A DNA stretch of 64,000 nt from Planctomicrobium piriforme (GCF_900113665.1 NZ_FOQD01000017.1:89501-153500), one strand, 5' to 3'. Positions 19,997 to 28,489 are shown, counted from the stretch's first letter. Notes: generated from the sequence alone by a model not told the origin. A program made the numbers and translations.

Positions 19997-21190
19997 ATGC
20001 CTCGACAGAAAACGCCCAAGAAGCCGCGTAAACCGAAGGCCGACTTCCCTTTAACGCCACACGCGAGAGGCGGGTGGTGCAAAAAGGTTCGCAGCCCGAT
20101 CTATCCGAAGGGGAAGATCTACTATTTCGGCTCATGGGAAGATCCTGACGGAGCACTCCGCGAGTATCTTGCCATCAAGGAAGAGTTGCAAGCGGGCATC
20201 GACCCACGGAAGAGTACAACCGGGGTACTACCACTGGCCGACGTGGTGAACCTCTATCTTGACGCCCAGAAGAAGCGGACGGAGTCAGGGGATATCCGCC
20301 AGCGGACATGGCGAGAGCGGAGCGACATCGGCGCGAAACTGCTTTCAATCCTCGGGCGTACGATCCCAGCGTCTGAGCTGAAGCCAGAGCATTTCGGTCG
20401 ACTCCGGTCTGAGTTGGCAAAGACCTACGGGCCGGTGGCACTCAAAAACAACATCAGCCGCATCAAGGGCATCTTCGCTTGGGCGTTTGAGTCGGGCCAC
20501 ATTCCAGCGCCGCCACGGTACGGGCCGGACTTCAAACCGCCTGCCAAACGGATCATCCGGGCCGCAAAGCATGAGAAGCCAAAGAGACTGCTGTCCGCCG
20601 AAGAGATCCGGACGCTGCTGGAGAAAGCGAACTCGGCACTTCGGGCAATGATCCTGCTCGGGATCAACGGCGGCATGGGCAATCGGGACGTTGGAGCGTT
20701 GACGCTCGCTCACATCGACAGATCTGGCTGGCTCGAATTCCCTCGACCGAAGACAGCAACCCCGCGCCGGTTCCCGCTGTGGCCTGAGACCCAAACAGCG
20801 ATTCAGGATTATCTCACTGAACGACCGGCCTGCGAACTGGACCTACTGTTCGTCACCCGGTTTGGAAATGCCTGGAGCTGGGAGGATGAAAAAGGGGCGT
20901 TCAACGACGAAGTGACCAAACAGGCGTCGAAGCTGATGCGGGCGGTCAAGATCGAGAGGGCAGGGGTGGGCTTCTACTCGCTCCGCCACACGTTCCGAAC
21001 CGTGGCCGATGAAACACTCGACCGACCGGCAATCGAACTCGTCATGGGGCACACGGGCGACGACAGTGACATGGGGAACACATACCGCGAGGGGGTCAGC
21101 GATGAGCGGTTGAAAGCCGTGACCGACCACGTTCGCAAATGGCTGTTTCCCCCGAAGCCAAAACGAAAGACAGCGACCCGGAAAAAGTGA
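19997..21190 (+). CDS. int: Tyrosine recombinase/integrase
   Basis: 397 residues, preceded by TAGGGGA as ribosome site. A basic N-terminal DNA-binding part and core-binding domain precede the catalytic domain (about 195-385). Catalytic residues can be placed: Arg in MGNRDVGALT (about 229), Lys in PRPKTATPRR, H-x-x-R in SLRHTFRT (about 331-334), His in VMGHTGDDSD (about 351) and the Tyr nucleophile in MGNTYREG (about 362). It would excise and integrate the element at tRNA-Arg through the 42 bp att repeat. It is transcribed away from the tRNA. The C-terminal tail is Lys/Arg-rich. The gene appears intact. Confidence 0.95.
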   Translation: MPRQKTPKKPRKPKADFPLTPHARGGWCKKVRSPIYPKGKIYYFGSWEDPDGALREYLAIKEELQAGIDPRKSTTGVLPLADVVNLYLDAQKKRTESGDIRQRTWRERSDIGAKLLSILGRTIPASELKPEHFGRLRSELAKTYGPVALKNNISRIKGIFAWAFESGHIPAPPRYGPDFKPPAKRIIRAAKHEKPKRLLSAEEIRTLLEKANSALRAMILLGINGGMGNRDVGALTLAHIDRSGWLEFPRPKTATPRRFPLWPETQTAIQDYLTERPACELDLLFVTRFGNAWSWEDEKGAFNDEVTKQASKLMRAVKIERAGVGFYSLRHTFRTVADETLDRPAIELVMGHTGDDSDMGNTYREGVSDERLKAVTDHVRKWLFPPKPKRKTATRKK

Positions 21191-21298
21191 CGGTACAATC
21201 GAAACAGCGCGGGGATAGGCTGATCCCCGAAAGACGGTATGCCTTGCCGTTTTCCCCGCGTTCTTCTCTCTCAAGGCGTCACCTGAAGGCAGTGGCAG

Positions 21299-22189
21299 AT
21301 GGAAGAACCAATAATCTCGTCTCGAGAATTTCAGAGAGAACTGTGGGATCGCTTAAACACGCTTCCTGAGTCGTTCAGTTCCGACTTTGCGCGGCTGACT
21401 TCCCGTCAGCAGAACATCATTCAGCACCTGGTCAACATTGGGCTGGCTGAAGTGCAGTTTGATGCTTCTGTTTTGATTCGATCCCCTGACTGTGACCAAC
21501 TGCTGAGGCGGTTCTATGCAGGTCGGGGGACGGGACTGCCAGCGTTGGCCGTTCGAGATTTGCTGCGCCAATCCAAGGCACTTCATCCAAACGGAGAGAC
21601 GGTTGGGAACGTGGCAATCGGAGAAGCACTTTTCTCGTATCGACTTCATAGCGAAGGGCGTCTTGTGAGGGATCAGATTTTGTCTGATGACGCCGAGGCC
21701 CTGTGGTGGTTGCGGAGGAGCAGAAGCACGCCAGGACAGATCCAAAGCATCAATGCACCGGTGGAAGGAGACGCTGTTGCTCAGGCAATGCCCGCGACTA
21801 GTGACAACAAAGCCGGAATGGATGAAGCGAATGGAACTTCCAAGCGAAGTTACATGACACAAGAAAATGCAGAAATTATTGCTCGACAGCAGTGGCGGTT
21901 GCTTTGGAAATCGGACAACAAAAGCAAATGGTCACAGGTCATTGGCTGCGACAGGCGACAGGTCGAAAAACTTCCATCGTGGCGTGAGGCAGAAAAGAAG
22001 CGGGCCACCTTCGCCAAGGCCAAAGGAATGTGCAAGAACATGAGCCCTTCCATCATCCAAGCATGCCACGCTGGAGACCGGTCGGCGCTGGCCAGCTTGT
22101 CAGAAGCGTTAAGAGATCAGCTTGACGAAATGCAAGAAGGCGATAGAGCGGAGTTCTTGGCGTCGGTGTCAGACAACCTGCTGGAATGA
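21299..22189 (+). CDS. Hypothetical protein of the element
   Basis: 296 residues, start ATG 21299 with AAGG upstream. I do not recognise a family. The N-terminal half (1-140) is helical with LTSRQQNIIQHLVNIGL, resembling a winged-helix segment. The middle (about 140-180) is a low-complexity linker. The C-terminal half (about 180-260, NAEIIARQQWRLLWKSDNKSKWSQVIGCDRRQVEKLPSWREAEKK in pieces) looks like a helix-turn-helix with basic residues. A DNA-binding regulator or replication accessory is possible. It sits between the recombinase and the small HTH genes. Confidence 0.7.
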   Translation: MEEPIISSREFQRELWDRLNTLPESFSSDFARLTSRQQNIIQHLVNIGLAEVQFDASVLIRSPDCDQLLRRFYAGRGTGLPALAVRDLLRQSKALHPNGETVGNVAIGEALFSYRLHSEGRLVRDQILSDDAEALWWLRRSRSTPGQIQSINAPVEGDAVAQAMPATSDNKAGMDEANGTSKRSYMTQENAEIIARQQWRLLWKSDNKSKWSQVIGCDRRQVEKLPSWREAEKKRATFAKAKGMCKNMSPSIIQACHAGDRSALASLSEALRDQLDEMQEGDRAEFLASVSDNLLE

Positions 22190-22192
22190 ACA

Positions 22193-22214
22193 ACTTTGTA
22201 CAAGAATGTACACA
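22193..22214. promoter_or_regulatory. TGTACA motif pair and A/T-rich promoter region
   Basis: TTTGTACAAGAATGTACAC followed by an A/T-rich stretch to 22245 lies at the head of the small HTH gene cluster. It resembles the repeat near attL (19950-19972). It is probably an operator/promoter for the downstream genes, by position only. Confidence 0.35.
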
Positions 22215-22339
22215 CGATGATTGTTTGGGAAAAATAATTTGTTCTCTCAAGGCTAGTAACTGAAACGACTTGCAGTTACATCGCGCATTCCTTTTCGCGT
22301 TGTTCATGTTTTCGCCGCCACTTGTAAGGAGGCGAAGAC

Positions 22340-22555
22340 ATGCCAAAAGCAAAACAGCCACTGCCGTTACTTACGATTCGCCGGATTGCTGGTCTGACTG
22401 GTCAGCCAGTGTCGCGGCTTCGACATCTTCTCGACGAGCATCCCGAGATTCAGCCCGCTGCTGTTGCAGATGGTCGCTCAGTCTATGACCGGGACGCATT
22501 TCTCCGCGTGTTGTCGCTGGTGGACCAGCATGAAGCAGCGGAGGCGGCACGATGA
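22340..22555 (+). CDS. Small HTH DNA-binding protein
   Basis: 71 residues, strong GGAGG ribosome site 7 bp before the ATG. The sequence LLTIRRIAGLTGQPVSRLRHLLDEHPEIQPAAVADGRSVYDRDAFLRVL has the layout of a MerR/excisionase-like winged HTH: a helix pair, then a short beta turn with G-x-x-x-Y-D. It ends with a 4 bp overlap (ATGA) into the next HTH gene, so the two are co-translated. Likely a regulator or directionality factor. Confidence 0.7.
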   Translation: MPKAKQPLPLLTIRRIAGLTGQPVSRLRHLLDEHPEIQPAAVADGRSVYDRDAFLRVLSLVDQHEAAEAAR

Positions 22556-22797
22556 AAACGCTCTCCCTGTCAGAAGTCGCTGAACGTCTGGACGTGTCCG
22601 TTCGAACGGTCGAAGTCTGGATTTCGACTGGTGAACTGCGGGCGCTGAACGCCAGCCGCAACCCGAACTCACGGAAGCCACGGTTGAGGGTTCGCCCTGT
22701 CGACCTGGAGACGTTCGAAGCCGGGCGCGAGATCCAAACCGCGCAGAAGCGGACGCGACGTGTCAGCGTACCGCGTGAGATTCCAAGGTACGTCTGA
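22552..22797 (+). CDS. Excisionase-like HTH protein
   Basis: 81 residues. The opening MKTLSLSEVAERLDVSVRTVEVWISTGELRAL is a clear HTH_17/excisionase helix-turn-helix, followed by the wing with RVRPVDLETFEAGR. The C-terminus is basic (QKRTRRVSVPREIP). It overlaps the preceding HTH gene by 4 bp. A role as recombination directionality factor or element repressor is typical for this position next to a tyrosine recombinase. Confidence 0.8.
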   Translation: MKTLSLSEVAERLDVSVRTVEVWISTGELRALNASRNPNSRKPRLRVRPVDLETFEAGREIQTAQKRTRRVSVPREIPRYV

Positions 22798-22810
22798 CCA
22801 CAAATGCAGA

Positions 22811-22848
22811 AACCCGTGGGTGCGAACCACGGGCCTGCGATTTCTCTT
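22811..22848 (+). terminator. Hairpin after HTH genes (attenuator or terminator)
   Basis: Stem CCCGTGG (22813-22819) / CCACGGG (22827-22833) with a 7-base loop, followed by a pyrimidine-rich but not T-run tail. It could be a weak terminator or attenuator between the HTH pair and the replication genes. Confidence 0.4.
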
Positions 22849-22871
22849 TGTCCGATGGGAAGGACTCTTTC

Positions 22872-23132
22872 ATGTTACACGTTAACCGATTGTCTACAAG
22901 CCCGCCCCCGCTGGAATCCCAGCGCCGTGAGATCAGGCTTGTCGGCGGCTCAATGAATGGCCTGCGACAGACAATTCCCAACGGATGGGACAACGTCGGG
23001 ATGCTCTCCCCGACTTTGGTTCCTGGGATCACCCTTGCGGAAGACTATCAGCAATCTCCGCTCATCAGCGACGTTTTCGTGATGGTCTGGAGTGACTGCA
23101 TCACCCTGCATTCAGCACTGGAGCAGGGATGA
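22872..23132 (+). CDS. Hypothetical protein upstream of primase
   Basis: 86 residues from ATG 22872 (AAGGA at 22860, good spacing); a TTG at 22848 is also in frame. No recognised domain. The stop overlaps the primase start (ATGATG at 23129-23134), so it is translationally coupled to it. Composition is protein-like with hydrophobic C-terminal strands (DVFVMVWSDCITLH). It may be a small accessory factor of the primase. Confidence 0.6.
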   Translation: MLHVNRLSTSPPPLESQRREIRLVGGSMNGLRQTIPNGWDNVGMLSPTLVPGITLAEDYQQSPLISDVFVMVWSDCITLHSALEQG

Positions 23133-25207
23133 TGGATTCGACACCACAAATCATTCGTGGCCTTTCCGAACAACACCGCGCCGAACTGCGGGCGTCCGGG
23201 CTGTCAGATGAAACCATCACGGCCAGCGGCTGCTATACAGAAAACGACCCGTTGAAGCTCAGCGGGATGCTGAACCGGAAGTACCCAAAGGTTCGCGGCG
23301 CGGGACTGGTGTTTCCGTTTCCGGGCATGAACGGCGAGCTGACCGCGTTCAAGCGAGTGAAGCCGGACAATCCGCGAATCGATCAGAACGGCCGCAAGGT
23401 CAAGTATGAAAGCCCCAGCGGGCTACCGAACCGGGCGTACTTCCCCAGTCAGGTGCGGCACATCCTGACCGATGCCGGCAGCGAACTGCTGCTGACGGAA
23501 GGCGAAAAGAAGGCGCTCAAGGCGAGCCAAGAGGGGTTCCCGTGCATCGGCCTGACAGGCGTCTACGGCTGGAAAAGCGGCAAGGGTGTCGACCGTCTAA
23601 TTGTCGACCTGCAACCGATCAAGTGGCGCGATCGCCAGGTGCGAATTGTTTACGACAGTGACGCCGACACAAAGCCAGAAGTGAAGGAGGCGGAAAATCG
23701 GCTCGCGGCAATCCTGCAGCTGTTCGGAGCGAAAGTCAAAGTCGCTCGCCTGCCGCATGGTCCGAACGGCGAAAAGGTCGGACTCGATGACTACCTGCTA
23801 ACGCACGACCGCACGGAACTGCGAAAGCTACTTGATGGTGCAGGTGATCCAGAACCGCCGGAGGAAGCTGTCGAGAAGATCAAGGCGCACGAACTGGACA
23901 CGGCGCCGGAAGCCCAACGATTCATTCGCAAGGTCGGTTCCCAAAACGGGCAGCTATTGCTCCGGCACTGGCAAGGTTCCTTTTTTGGGCATGACGGCCG
24001 GCGGTATCGCAAACTGACCGACGACGAGATGCGGCAGCGGGTGTATTCGTTCATTGAACCGCTTGTCTCTCACATCAACCGCTCTGTGATTTTCAATCTG
24101 ATGATGTGCATTCAGGCTGAATGCCAACTCCCCAGCACGGTCACGATTCCATCATGGCTGGACGGCAGCGACCGGGAAGTGATTGCACTTCAGAACGGCC
24201 TACTTGATGTGCAGGCGTGGCTGGACGGCAGCGACAACTGTCTGCTTCCGCACTCGCCGAAATGGTTCAGCACGACCTGTCTCCCATACGTTTTCGACCC
24301 GACCGCCGATTGTCCGATCTGGCGAAGCGTCATTGCCCGCAACCTGGAGCACGATTCCGCTCGAATCGCTCTCGCTCAAGAGTGGGCCGGTTATCTCACT
24401 GTGCGGGACACTTCACAGCAGAAATGTCTGCTGGCGTTTGGTGAAGGTGCCAACGGCAAAAGCGTGTTCTTTGCTCTGCTGCGGGCGTTGCTGGGCGCGG
24501 AGAATGTTTCCAGCGTGCAACTCGAAGTATTCGGAGAACGGTTCCAGCTCAACCCAACACTCGGCAAGCTGGCAAACATCGTCTCAGAGATCGGCGAGCT
24601 CGACCGGATTGCGGAAGGTTACTTCAAGTCGTTTGTGAGCGGCGATGCCATGCAGTTCGAAGAGAAAGGCAAGACGCCTTTCATGGCCGTCCCGACCGCT
24701 CGACTGACATTTGCCACGAACAACTTGCCAAGATTTTCTGACCGCTCACTGGGGATCTGGCGACGAATTCTCCTGCTGCCATTCACGGCGACCATCCCGG
24801 AGCACGAGCGGCTGCCCGGACTCGATAAACCCGAGTATTGGATTGATTCCGGCGAATTGCCTGGGGTGCTCAATTGGGCCCTGCATGGCCTACGACGACT
24901 CCGGGAAAACGGTCGCTTCACAGATGCCGAAGCCTGCCGGCAAGCTCTGGAAGAGTACCGCACTGAATCTAATCCTGCCCGCGCTTTCCTGGTGGACAGC
25001 CTAATCGAGTCTCCCAACGGAACCATCGTCACCGGCGATGTGTACTACCGCTACACCCAATGGTGCGAGGGCAACGGATACCGGCGTTTGGCTGCCAATA
25101 CGTTCGGCAAAGAGATCGTCCGGGCCTTCCCGAAAGCCATCAAAGGGAAGGCATTCAACAGCATGGGAGAACGCCGCGACGGCTACCACGGAATCGACGA
25201 AGTCTGA
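23129..25207 (+). CDS. Phage/plasmid primase-helicase, P4 family (DUF3854 plus SF3 helicase)
   Basis: 692 residues. The N-terminal 240 residues carry a DUF3854/TOPRIM-like region: LLTEGEKKALKA (about 118-130), GLTGVYGWKSG, and a later D-S-D-A-D for metal binding. About 300-400 is the D5 N-terminal domain (AEWAGYLTVRD at its end). The superfamily 3 helicase follows, with Walker A GEGANGKS at about 438-446, Walker B-like IVSEIGEL, and sensor ATNNLPRFSDRSLGIWRRILLLPF. The C-terminal part (YRTESNPARAFLVDSL onward) is the pox D5 winged-helix type. It would prime and unwind element DNA for autonomous replication after excision. It starts at 23129 or the adjacent ATG at 23132. Confidence 0.93.
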   Translation: MMDSTPQIIRGLSEQHRAELRASGLSDETITASGCYTENDPLKLSGMLNRKYPKVRGAGLVFPFPGMNGELTAFKRVKPDNPRIDQNGRKVKYESPSGLPNRAYFPSQVRHILTDAGSELLLTEGEKKALKASQEGFPCIGLTGVYGWKSGKGVDRLIVDLQPIKWRDRQVRIVYDSDADTKPEVKEAENRLAAILQLFGAKVKVARLPHGPNGEKVGLDDYLLTHDRTELRKLLDGAGDPEPPEEAVEKIKAHELDTAPEAQRFIRKVGSQNGQLLLRHWQGSFFGHDGRRYRKLTDDEMRQRVYSFIEPLVSHINRSVIFNLMMCIQAECQLPSTVTIPSWLDGSDREVIALQNGLLDVQAWLDGSDNCLLPHSPKWFSTTCLPYVFDPTADCPIWRSVIARNLEHDSARIALAQEWAGYLTVRDTSQQKCLLAFGEGANGKSVFFALLRALLGAENVSSVQLEVFGERFQLNPTLGKLANIVSEIGELDRIAEGYFKSFVSGDAMQFEEKGKTPFMAVPTARLTFATNNLPRFSDRSLGIWRRILLLPFTATIPEHERLPGLDKPEYWIDSGELPGVLNWALHGLRRLRENGRFTDAEACRQALEEYRTESNPARAFLVDSLIESPNGTIVTGDVYYRYTQWCEGNGYRRLAANTFGKEIVRAFPKAIKGKAFNSMGERRDGYHGIDEV

Positions 25208-25213
25208 CGGTGC

Positions 25214-25328
25214 TGTCGGGGTTGTCGGGGTTAATCCCTTTTCTCGCGCCTACTCAAAACGAAAAAACAGAAATGAATTCCTAAATCCTGTGGGGCCGGT
25301 GATGGCGGGAACCCCGACAACCCCGACA
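25214..25328. repeat. 19 bp perfect inverted repeat flanking about 77 bp, after primase gene
   Basis: Left arm 25214-25232 is made of two TGTCGGGGT units. The right arm 25310-25328 is its exact reverse complement. The spacer is A-rich in the middle (CAAAACGAAAAAACAGAAATG). Position straight after a P4-type primase and the iteron-like unit suggest a replication origin or a strong hairpin terminator. No T run follows the right arm. Confidence 0.55.
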
Positions 25329-25354
25329 ACTGCTCCGCAAAGGTGACATTAAAC

Positions 25355-25540
25355 ATGACTGATGACAATACAACAATTCAACAACTGGCCTGCCCGCGTT
25401 GCAATTCAGGTATTGCCAAGACAGACGGCAGCAACGTGCTCAGGTGCCCGGAGTGTCGAATCGGATTCGTTCAGAGGCTCGACGGGAAGCTGGTGCCGCT
25501 GGGCCAGTGGTTGGGCATGAAGCGACGGGGGAAGCGATGA
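25355..25540 (+). CDS. Small zinc-ribbon protein
   Basis: 61 residues from ATG 25355 (an in-frame GTG at 25343 is possible). CPRCNSGIAKT...LRCPECRIGF gives two CxxC pairs spaced like a zinc ribbon. The C-terminus is basic (GMKRRGKR). The stop overlaps an ATG at 25537. Likely nucleic-acid or protein-binding; no family name. Confidence 0.65.
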   Translation: MTDDNTTIQQLACPRCNSGIAKTDGSNVLRCPECRIGFVQRLDGKLVPLGQWLGMKRRGKR

Positions 25541-25551
25541 AGGAGGAGGCA

Positions 25552-25746
25552 ATGCCGGATTTTGAAACACCGCACGGGGGAATTTACCAGCGGATGGAAC
25601 GGTCGTGCGGCGACCACCTTGCGGAAGGACCCGGGGAACTAACTGTGTCTATCAGGGGGCGGGGAGCGATACCCCTCGGGCGACGAACGACGCTGCGGAA
25701 GGACCCAAAGCCATGCCAACGGCGCAGAAATCCGGGCCGATTCTGA
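25552..25746 (+). CDS. Hypothetical small protein
   Basis: 64 residues. The ATG at 25552 follows AGGAGGAGG by five bases, a very strong ribosome site; the earlier in-frame ATG at 25537 lacks one. The sequence opens MPDFETPHGGIYQRMERSCG and becomes Arg-rich. No domain recognised. It lies in a run of overlapping small genes. Confidence 0.5.
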   Translation: MPDFETPHGGIYQRMERSCGDHLAEGPGELTVSIRGRGAIPLGRRTTLRKDPKPCQRRRNPGRF

Positions 25747-25847
25747 AAGATTCAAGGTTCTCCCGGCTGGTTCCATCTTCCTGCGTGCATGCGGAAGCGT
25801 CAGGTAAGAGAGAGTTTTTATCCATTCGAGTAACGCAGATTGAGTAA
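25713..25847 (+). CDS. Possible very small gene
   Basis: 44 residues in a different frame from the gene above, start ATG 25713 with AAGGA ten bases upstream. No domain is seen. Overlap with its neighbours and lack of similarity make this uncertain; it could be chance. Confidence 0.3.
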   Translation: MPTAQKSGPILKDSRFSRLVPSSCVHAEASGKREFLSIRVTQIE

Positions 25848-25854
25848 CGAAGCC

Positions 25855-26331
25855 ATGAGCAATGAAAACCTGTCTTGTCCTCGCTGTGGCGGTGAGGTGT
25901 TTCAAGTCTGGTCCGGCAGTCCGAGCATGCGGTGCCGGGACTGTTCGCACAATCAAACACCGCAACCGTGCGAGGAATGCGAGCGGCTGTTCTTTGGTCG
26001 GGTCAACCAGCGGTTCTGTTCCGACGCCTGCAAGATGAAGGCTTACCGCCGGCAAAAGGACGCGAACGATTCAGCTGACGAAGGATCATCGCTCCCGGTT
26101 GCTCGCGACAAGCTGAAACAGGCAGAGGCATCGGTCGCTAGGGCACAAACTCAGGTTCGAAAATGGCGTGCGATCGTCGCTGCCAGGGAGAGCGAAGCAA
26201 ATGCAGGGACACGACCCAACGGCAGCGGAGATTGCGGCGGAAACGGCGCTGATTCGGGCCGGGTGGTCACTCGGCCATCGCCATCGCTGCCGGGCTGTGA
26301 GCGAGAGAGCGGACGAGACGGACGCAATTGA
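25855..26331 (+). CDS. Double zinc-finger protein of the element
   Basis: 158 residues from ATG 25855 (a TTG at 25840 is in frame). The N-terminal CPRCGGEVFQ...MRCRDC is a zinc ribbon. A second module, CEECERLFFGRVNQRFCSDACKMKAYRRQK (in two parts), is the C-x2-C...C-x3-C form found in many phage and planctomycete small proteins. A helical segment and a Gly/Asn-rich tail follow. A DNA- or RNA-binding role is likely. The next small gene (26201) overlaps its 3' part in another frame. Confidence 0.65.
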   Translation: MSNENLSCPRCGGEVFQVWSGSPSMRCRDCSHNQTPQPCEECERLFFGRVNQRFCSDACKMKAYRRQKDANDSADEGSSLPVARDKLKQAEASVARAQTQVRKWRAIVAARESEANAGTRPNGSGDCGGNGADSGRVVTRPSPSLPGCERESGRDGRN

Positions 26332-26410
26332 CGGATTTCACTGGCCGGCGGCTGAGTTGGTCGCCGGTGATGACGATGGGTTTGATTTTGAAGGAAACGA
26401 CGATGAATGA
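26201..26410 (+). CDS. Small phage-type hypothetical protein
   Basis: 69 residues. The segment AAEIAAETALIRAGWSLGHRHRC resembles a short conserved phage motif (E-I-x-x-x-T-x-x-I-R-x-G-W-S). The C-terminus is very acidic (GDDDGFDFEGNDDE). It overlaps the zinc-finger gene at its start and the next gene by 8 bp at its end, consistent with a packed phage operon. Confidence 0.55.
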   Translation: MQGHDPTAAEIAAETALIRAGWSLGHRHRCRAVSERADETDAIDGFHWPAAELVAGDDDGFDFEGNDDE

Positions 26411-26606
26411 AGTGGCACTGACGGCGGCTGACGCCTCACGAATGATCCGCGACCGACTGCTGGCAAAGTGCTTGGCGTTCGAGCAGCAACACGGCGCAGC
26501 GGCTGGCCGGGCGTTTCGGGCGGCTGTGCAGGACGCGACCAACATTACGACCCTGAAGGCGTCGGCAGAAAGTATGCATGTCATTCCGGACATGATTCGG
26601 ACGTAG
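26403..26606 (+). CDS. Hypothetical small helical protein
   Basis: 67 residues, start ATG 26403 inside the end of the previous gene. Mostly alpha-helical and Ala-rich (ASRMIRDRLLAKCLAFEQQHG). No domain recognised. Tight overlap with the upstream gene supports translation. Confidence 0.5.
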   Translation: MNEVALTAADASRMIRDRLLAKCLAFEQQHGAAAGRAFRAAVQDATNITTLKASAESMHVIPDMIRT

Positions 26607-26648
26607 GCAGTTTTTCAGAATTGAAAAACTCAACAGGGAGTGAAAACG

Positions 26649-26987
26649 ATGGAGTTCAAAGAGGTGATAGCGCCGATGGGCGAGCCAGTGCTTCTGGACG
26701 GGGTTCCGGTCCACATGATCGCCATCGCCGCGCGTGAGGGCCTTTGTGGGCCTGATTTGTGCGTGCGGTTCAAGGTTCCAGAGTGCTGTGACGTTCAAGT
26801 CGCTCCGATGGACGCGGAGACGAACGACAGGTGGCAGGAACATGCCTACGTTTCACTGGAAGATTACTTCCGGTCGAAACTGCCAGTTGAACCGGGCCTG
26901 GCGCCCATGTCCCTGTCGGTCTCACGCTGGCGGAAATGGTTGCGTTCAATGTGGCGATGGGAGCGACTGCACCATGAAGCCGACTAG
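26649..26987 (+). CDS. Hypothetical protein of the element
   Basis: 112 residues from ATG 26649 with GGGAG upstream. The first 75 residues look like a small beta-rich fold (PVLLDGVPVHMIAIA); the C-terminus has SRWRKWLRSMWRWERLHHE, a basic, tryptophan-rich tail that may contact membrane or nucleic acid. It overlaps the following zinc-ribbon gene by 14 bp. Function unknown. Confidence 0.55.
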   Translation: MEFKEVIAPMGEPVLLDGVPVHMIAIAAREGLCGPDLCVRFKVPECCDVQVAPMDAETNDRWQEHAYVSLEDYFRSKLPVEPGLAPMSLSVSRWRKWLRSMWRWERLHHEAD

Positions 26988-27318
26988 CCATTCCAAGGGA
27001 ACAGAGACAGGGCTTATTTGTCCGCGATGCGGTGGCAGTGAGTTTGAAATGCGCCGACTCAAGCGGCTCGACAACTCACTGCGCCGCCGTCGCCGATGCC
27101 TGGGGTGCGGTTTGGTGAAAAACAGCTATGAGACATGGACGGTTCCCGGCTCTGAATACCAAAGGGGGGCGCTGCCGGCAGCACCAGAAATTGTCGAAAG
27201 CGCACTCCGCATCACATCTTGGTTGAAAGAGCACGGCATCATCGAAAACACTAATTGCAGTGATGAAGTTATCGGCCATGATTCCCGCAGAACGACGCGA
27301 AACGGGAATCAAGAATGA
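26974..27318 (+). CDS. Zinc-ribbon transcription-regulator-like protein
   Basis: 114 residues. CPRCGGSEFEMRRLKRLDNSLRRRRRCLGCG gives two CxxC pairs around a basic segment, the layout of an Ogr/Delta or NrdR-like zinc ribbon. It lies immediately before, and overlaps by 4 bp (ATGA at 27315), the major capsid gene. By analogy with Ogr/Delta late activators of P2/P4 it might switch on the capsid gene, but this is inference from position and fold only. Confidence 0.6.
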   Translation: MKPTSHSKGTETGLICPRCGGSEFEMRRLKRLDNSLRRRRRCLGCGLVKNSYETWTVPGSEYQRGALPAAPEIVESALRITSWLKEHGIIENTNCSDEVIGHDSRRTTRNGNQE

Positions 27319-28445
27319 AGACACTGAATACGCCATCGGAAGTCATGTGTGCGGCTCTTTGCCAGTCGGCAATGTTGCCCAACATCGAGGACCACTTTGA
27401 CGACGAGATTCTGCAACGGGCCGAAGACAAGTATCACGGTCACATCCGGCTCAATCAGGCTCTCTGCCATGCAGCGGTCGGCAACGGCTACGATGGCAGC
27501 AATGTTTACAACTTCGGCATCGAGCACATGCGTTTTGCGTTCGCCGGTGTGAATGGTTCGTTCAGCACGATCGACACCTCGGGCATCCTGTCGAACACCG
27601 CGAACAAGTTCCTCGAAGAAGGCTGGGGCGCTGGCGACCAGGCTTGGCGAGAGCTCGCCCGCATCCGTCCCGTTAACGACTTCAAGGATGCGCCGTGCTA
27701 TCGCCTCGGTGCAAATCTGACCTACGAAAAGATCGGGGCTGGCGGTGAACTGAAGCACGGTTCGCTGAATGAAACCGCATATTCGAACCGTGCGGAGACT
27801 TTCGGCAAACTGGTGTCGCTGACCCGGCAGCACATCATCAACGACGACATGAGCGCGTTCACGTCGGTGCAGTACGAGCTGGGCGTGGGTGCGATTGACG
27901 CATTCAACGAAATCTTCTGGACGCAGTTTCTCGACAACTCTGCGTTCTTCGCGAGCGGCAATAACAACGTCATTTCCGGGGCTGACTCCTCGCTGGGAAT
28001 CGCTGGCCTGCAACTGGCCGAAGCCAAGTTCCTGAAGCAGAAGAAGCCGTCGGGACAACCGCTGGCCGTCAAGCCGGAAATCCTGCTGGTGCCAGTCGAG
28101 TTGAAGGCGACCGGCGACACGCTGATGACTTCAGAAAAGCTCATCACGGGATCGGGCGGTGTGCAGGGTGACACCAACACATTCCGGAACCGCTTCAAAG
28201 TGGTCACAAGCCCATATCTGAGTGATTCGAGCTATACCGGCTACAGCGCGGCTGCATGGTACTTGCTGGCCGATCCTGTCCGGATGCCGACGATGGACGT
28301 TGTGCTGCTGCAGGGCCGCGACCGTCCCATCGTTGAAAGCCAGTTGGAAAGCTTCAACGTGCTGGGCGTCCAGTTTCGTGGATATCACGATTTCGGCTGC
28401 GTGAAGTACGAATATCGCGGCGGCGTCCGCGCTGCCGGCAGCTAG
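27315..28445 (+). CDS. Phage major capsid protein (HK97 fold, Mu-like/protease-fusion type)
   Basis: 376 residues. The protein matches the capsid half of phage prohead-protease/major-capsid fusions. Signs are SGILSNTANKFLEEG, a segment with W-x-x-L-A-x-I-R-P-V-N-D-F-K, RQHIINDDMSAF, LLVPVELKATGDTLM, and the closing WYLLADP...VESQLESFNVLGVQFRGYHDFG. The usual N-terminal S78 protease domain is absent; the protein begins directly with MKTLNTPSEVMC. It would form the icosahedral shell. Neighbours are a zinc-ribbon gene upstream and two possible head genes downstream; portal and terminase are missing. Confidence 0.85.
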   Translation: MKTLNTPSEVMCAALCQSAMLPNIEDHFDDEILQRAEDKYHGHIRLNQALCHAAVGNGYDGSNVYNFGIEHMRFAFAGVNGSFSTIDTSGILSNTANKFLEEGWGAGDQAWRELARIRPVNDFKDAPCYRLGANLTYEKIGAGGELKHGSLNETAYSNRAETFGKLVSLTRQHIINDDMSAFTSVQYELGVGAIDAFNEIFWTQFLDNSAFFASGNNNVISGADSSLGIAGLQLAEAKFLKQKKPSGQPLAVKPEILLVPVELKATGDTLMTSEKLITGSGGVQGDTNTFRNRFKVVTSPYLSDSSYTGYSAAAWYLLADPVRMPTMDVVLLQGRDRPIVESQLESFNVLGVQFRGYHDFGCVKYEYRGGVRAAGS

Positions 28446-28489
28446 TTCAATGAATGCTCGCGGAGCCACGACCGTGAGCAGCAATGAAG

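Noticed and set aside
25203..25346. Small coding frame across the inverted repeat
   Set aside because: The frame is set by the repeat, has no ribosome site, and its translation is low complexity.
27315..28445. Encapsulin shell protein instead of phage capsid
   Set aside because: The HK97 fold is shared, but the C-terminal LLADP...LGVQFRGYHDFG pattern is of phage capsid type, and the gene lies between att sites with a phage-type primase.
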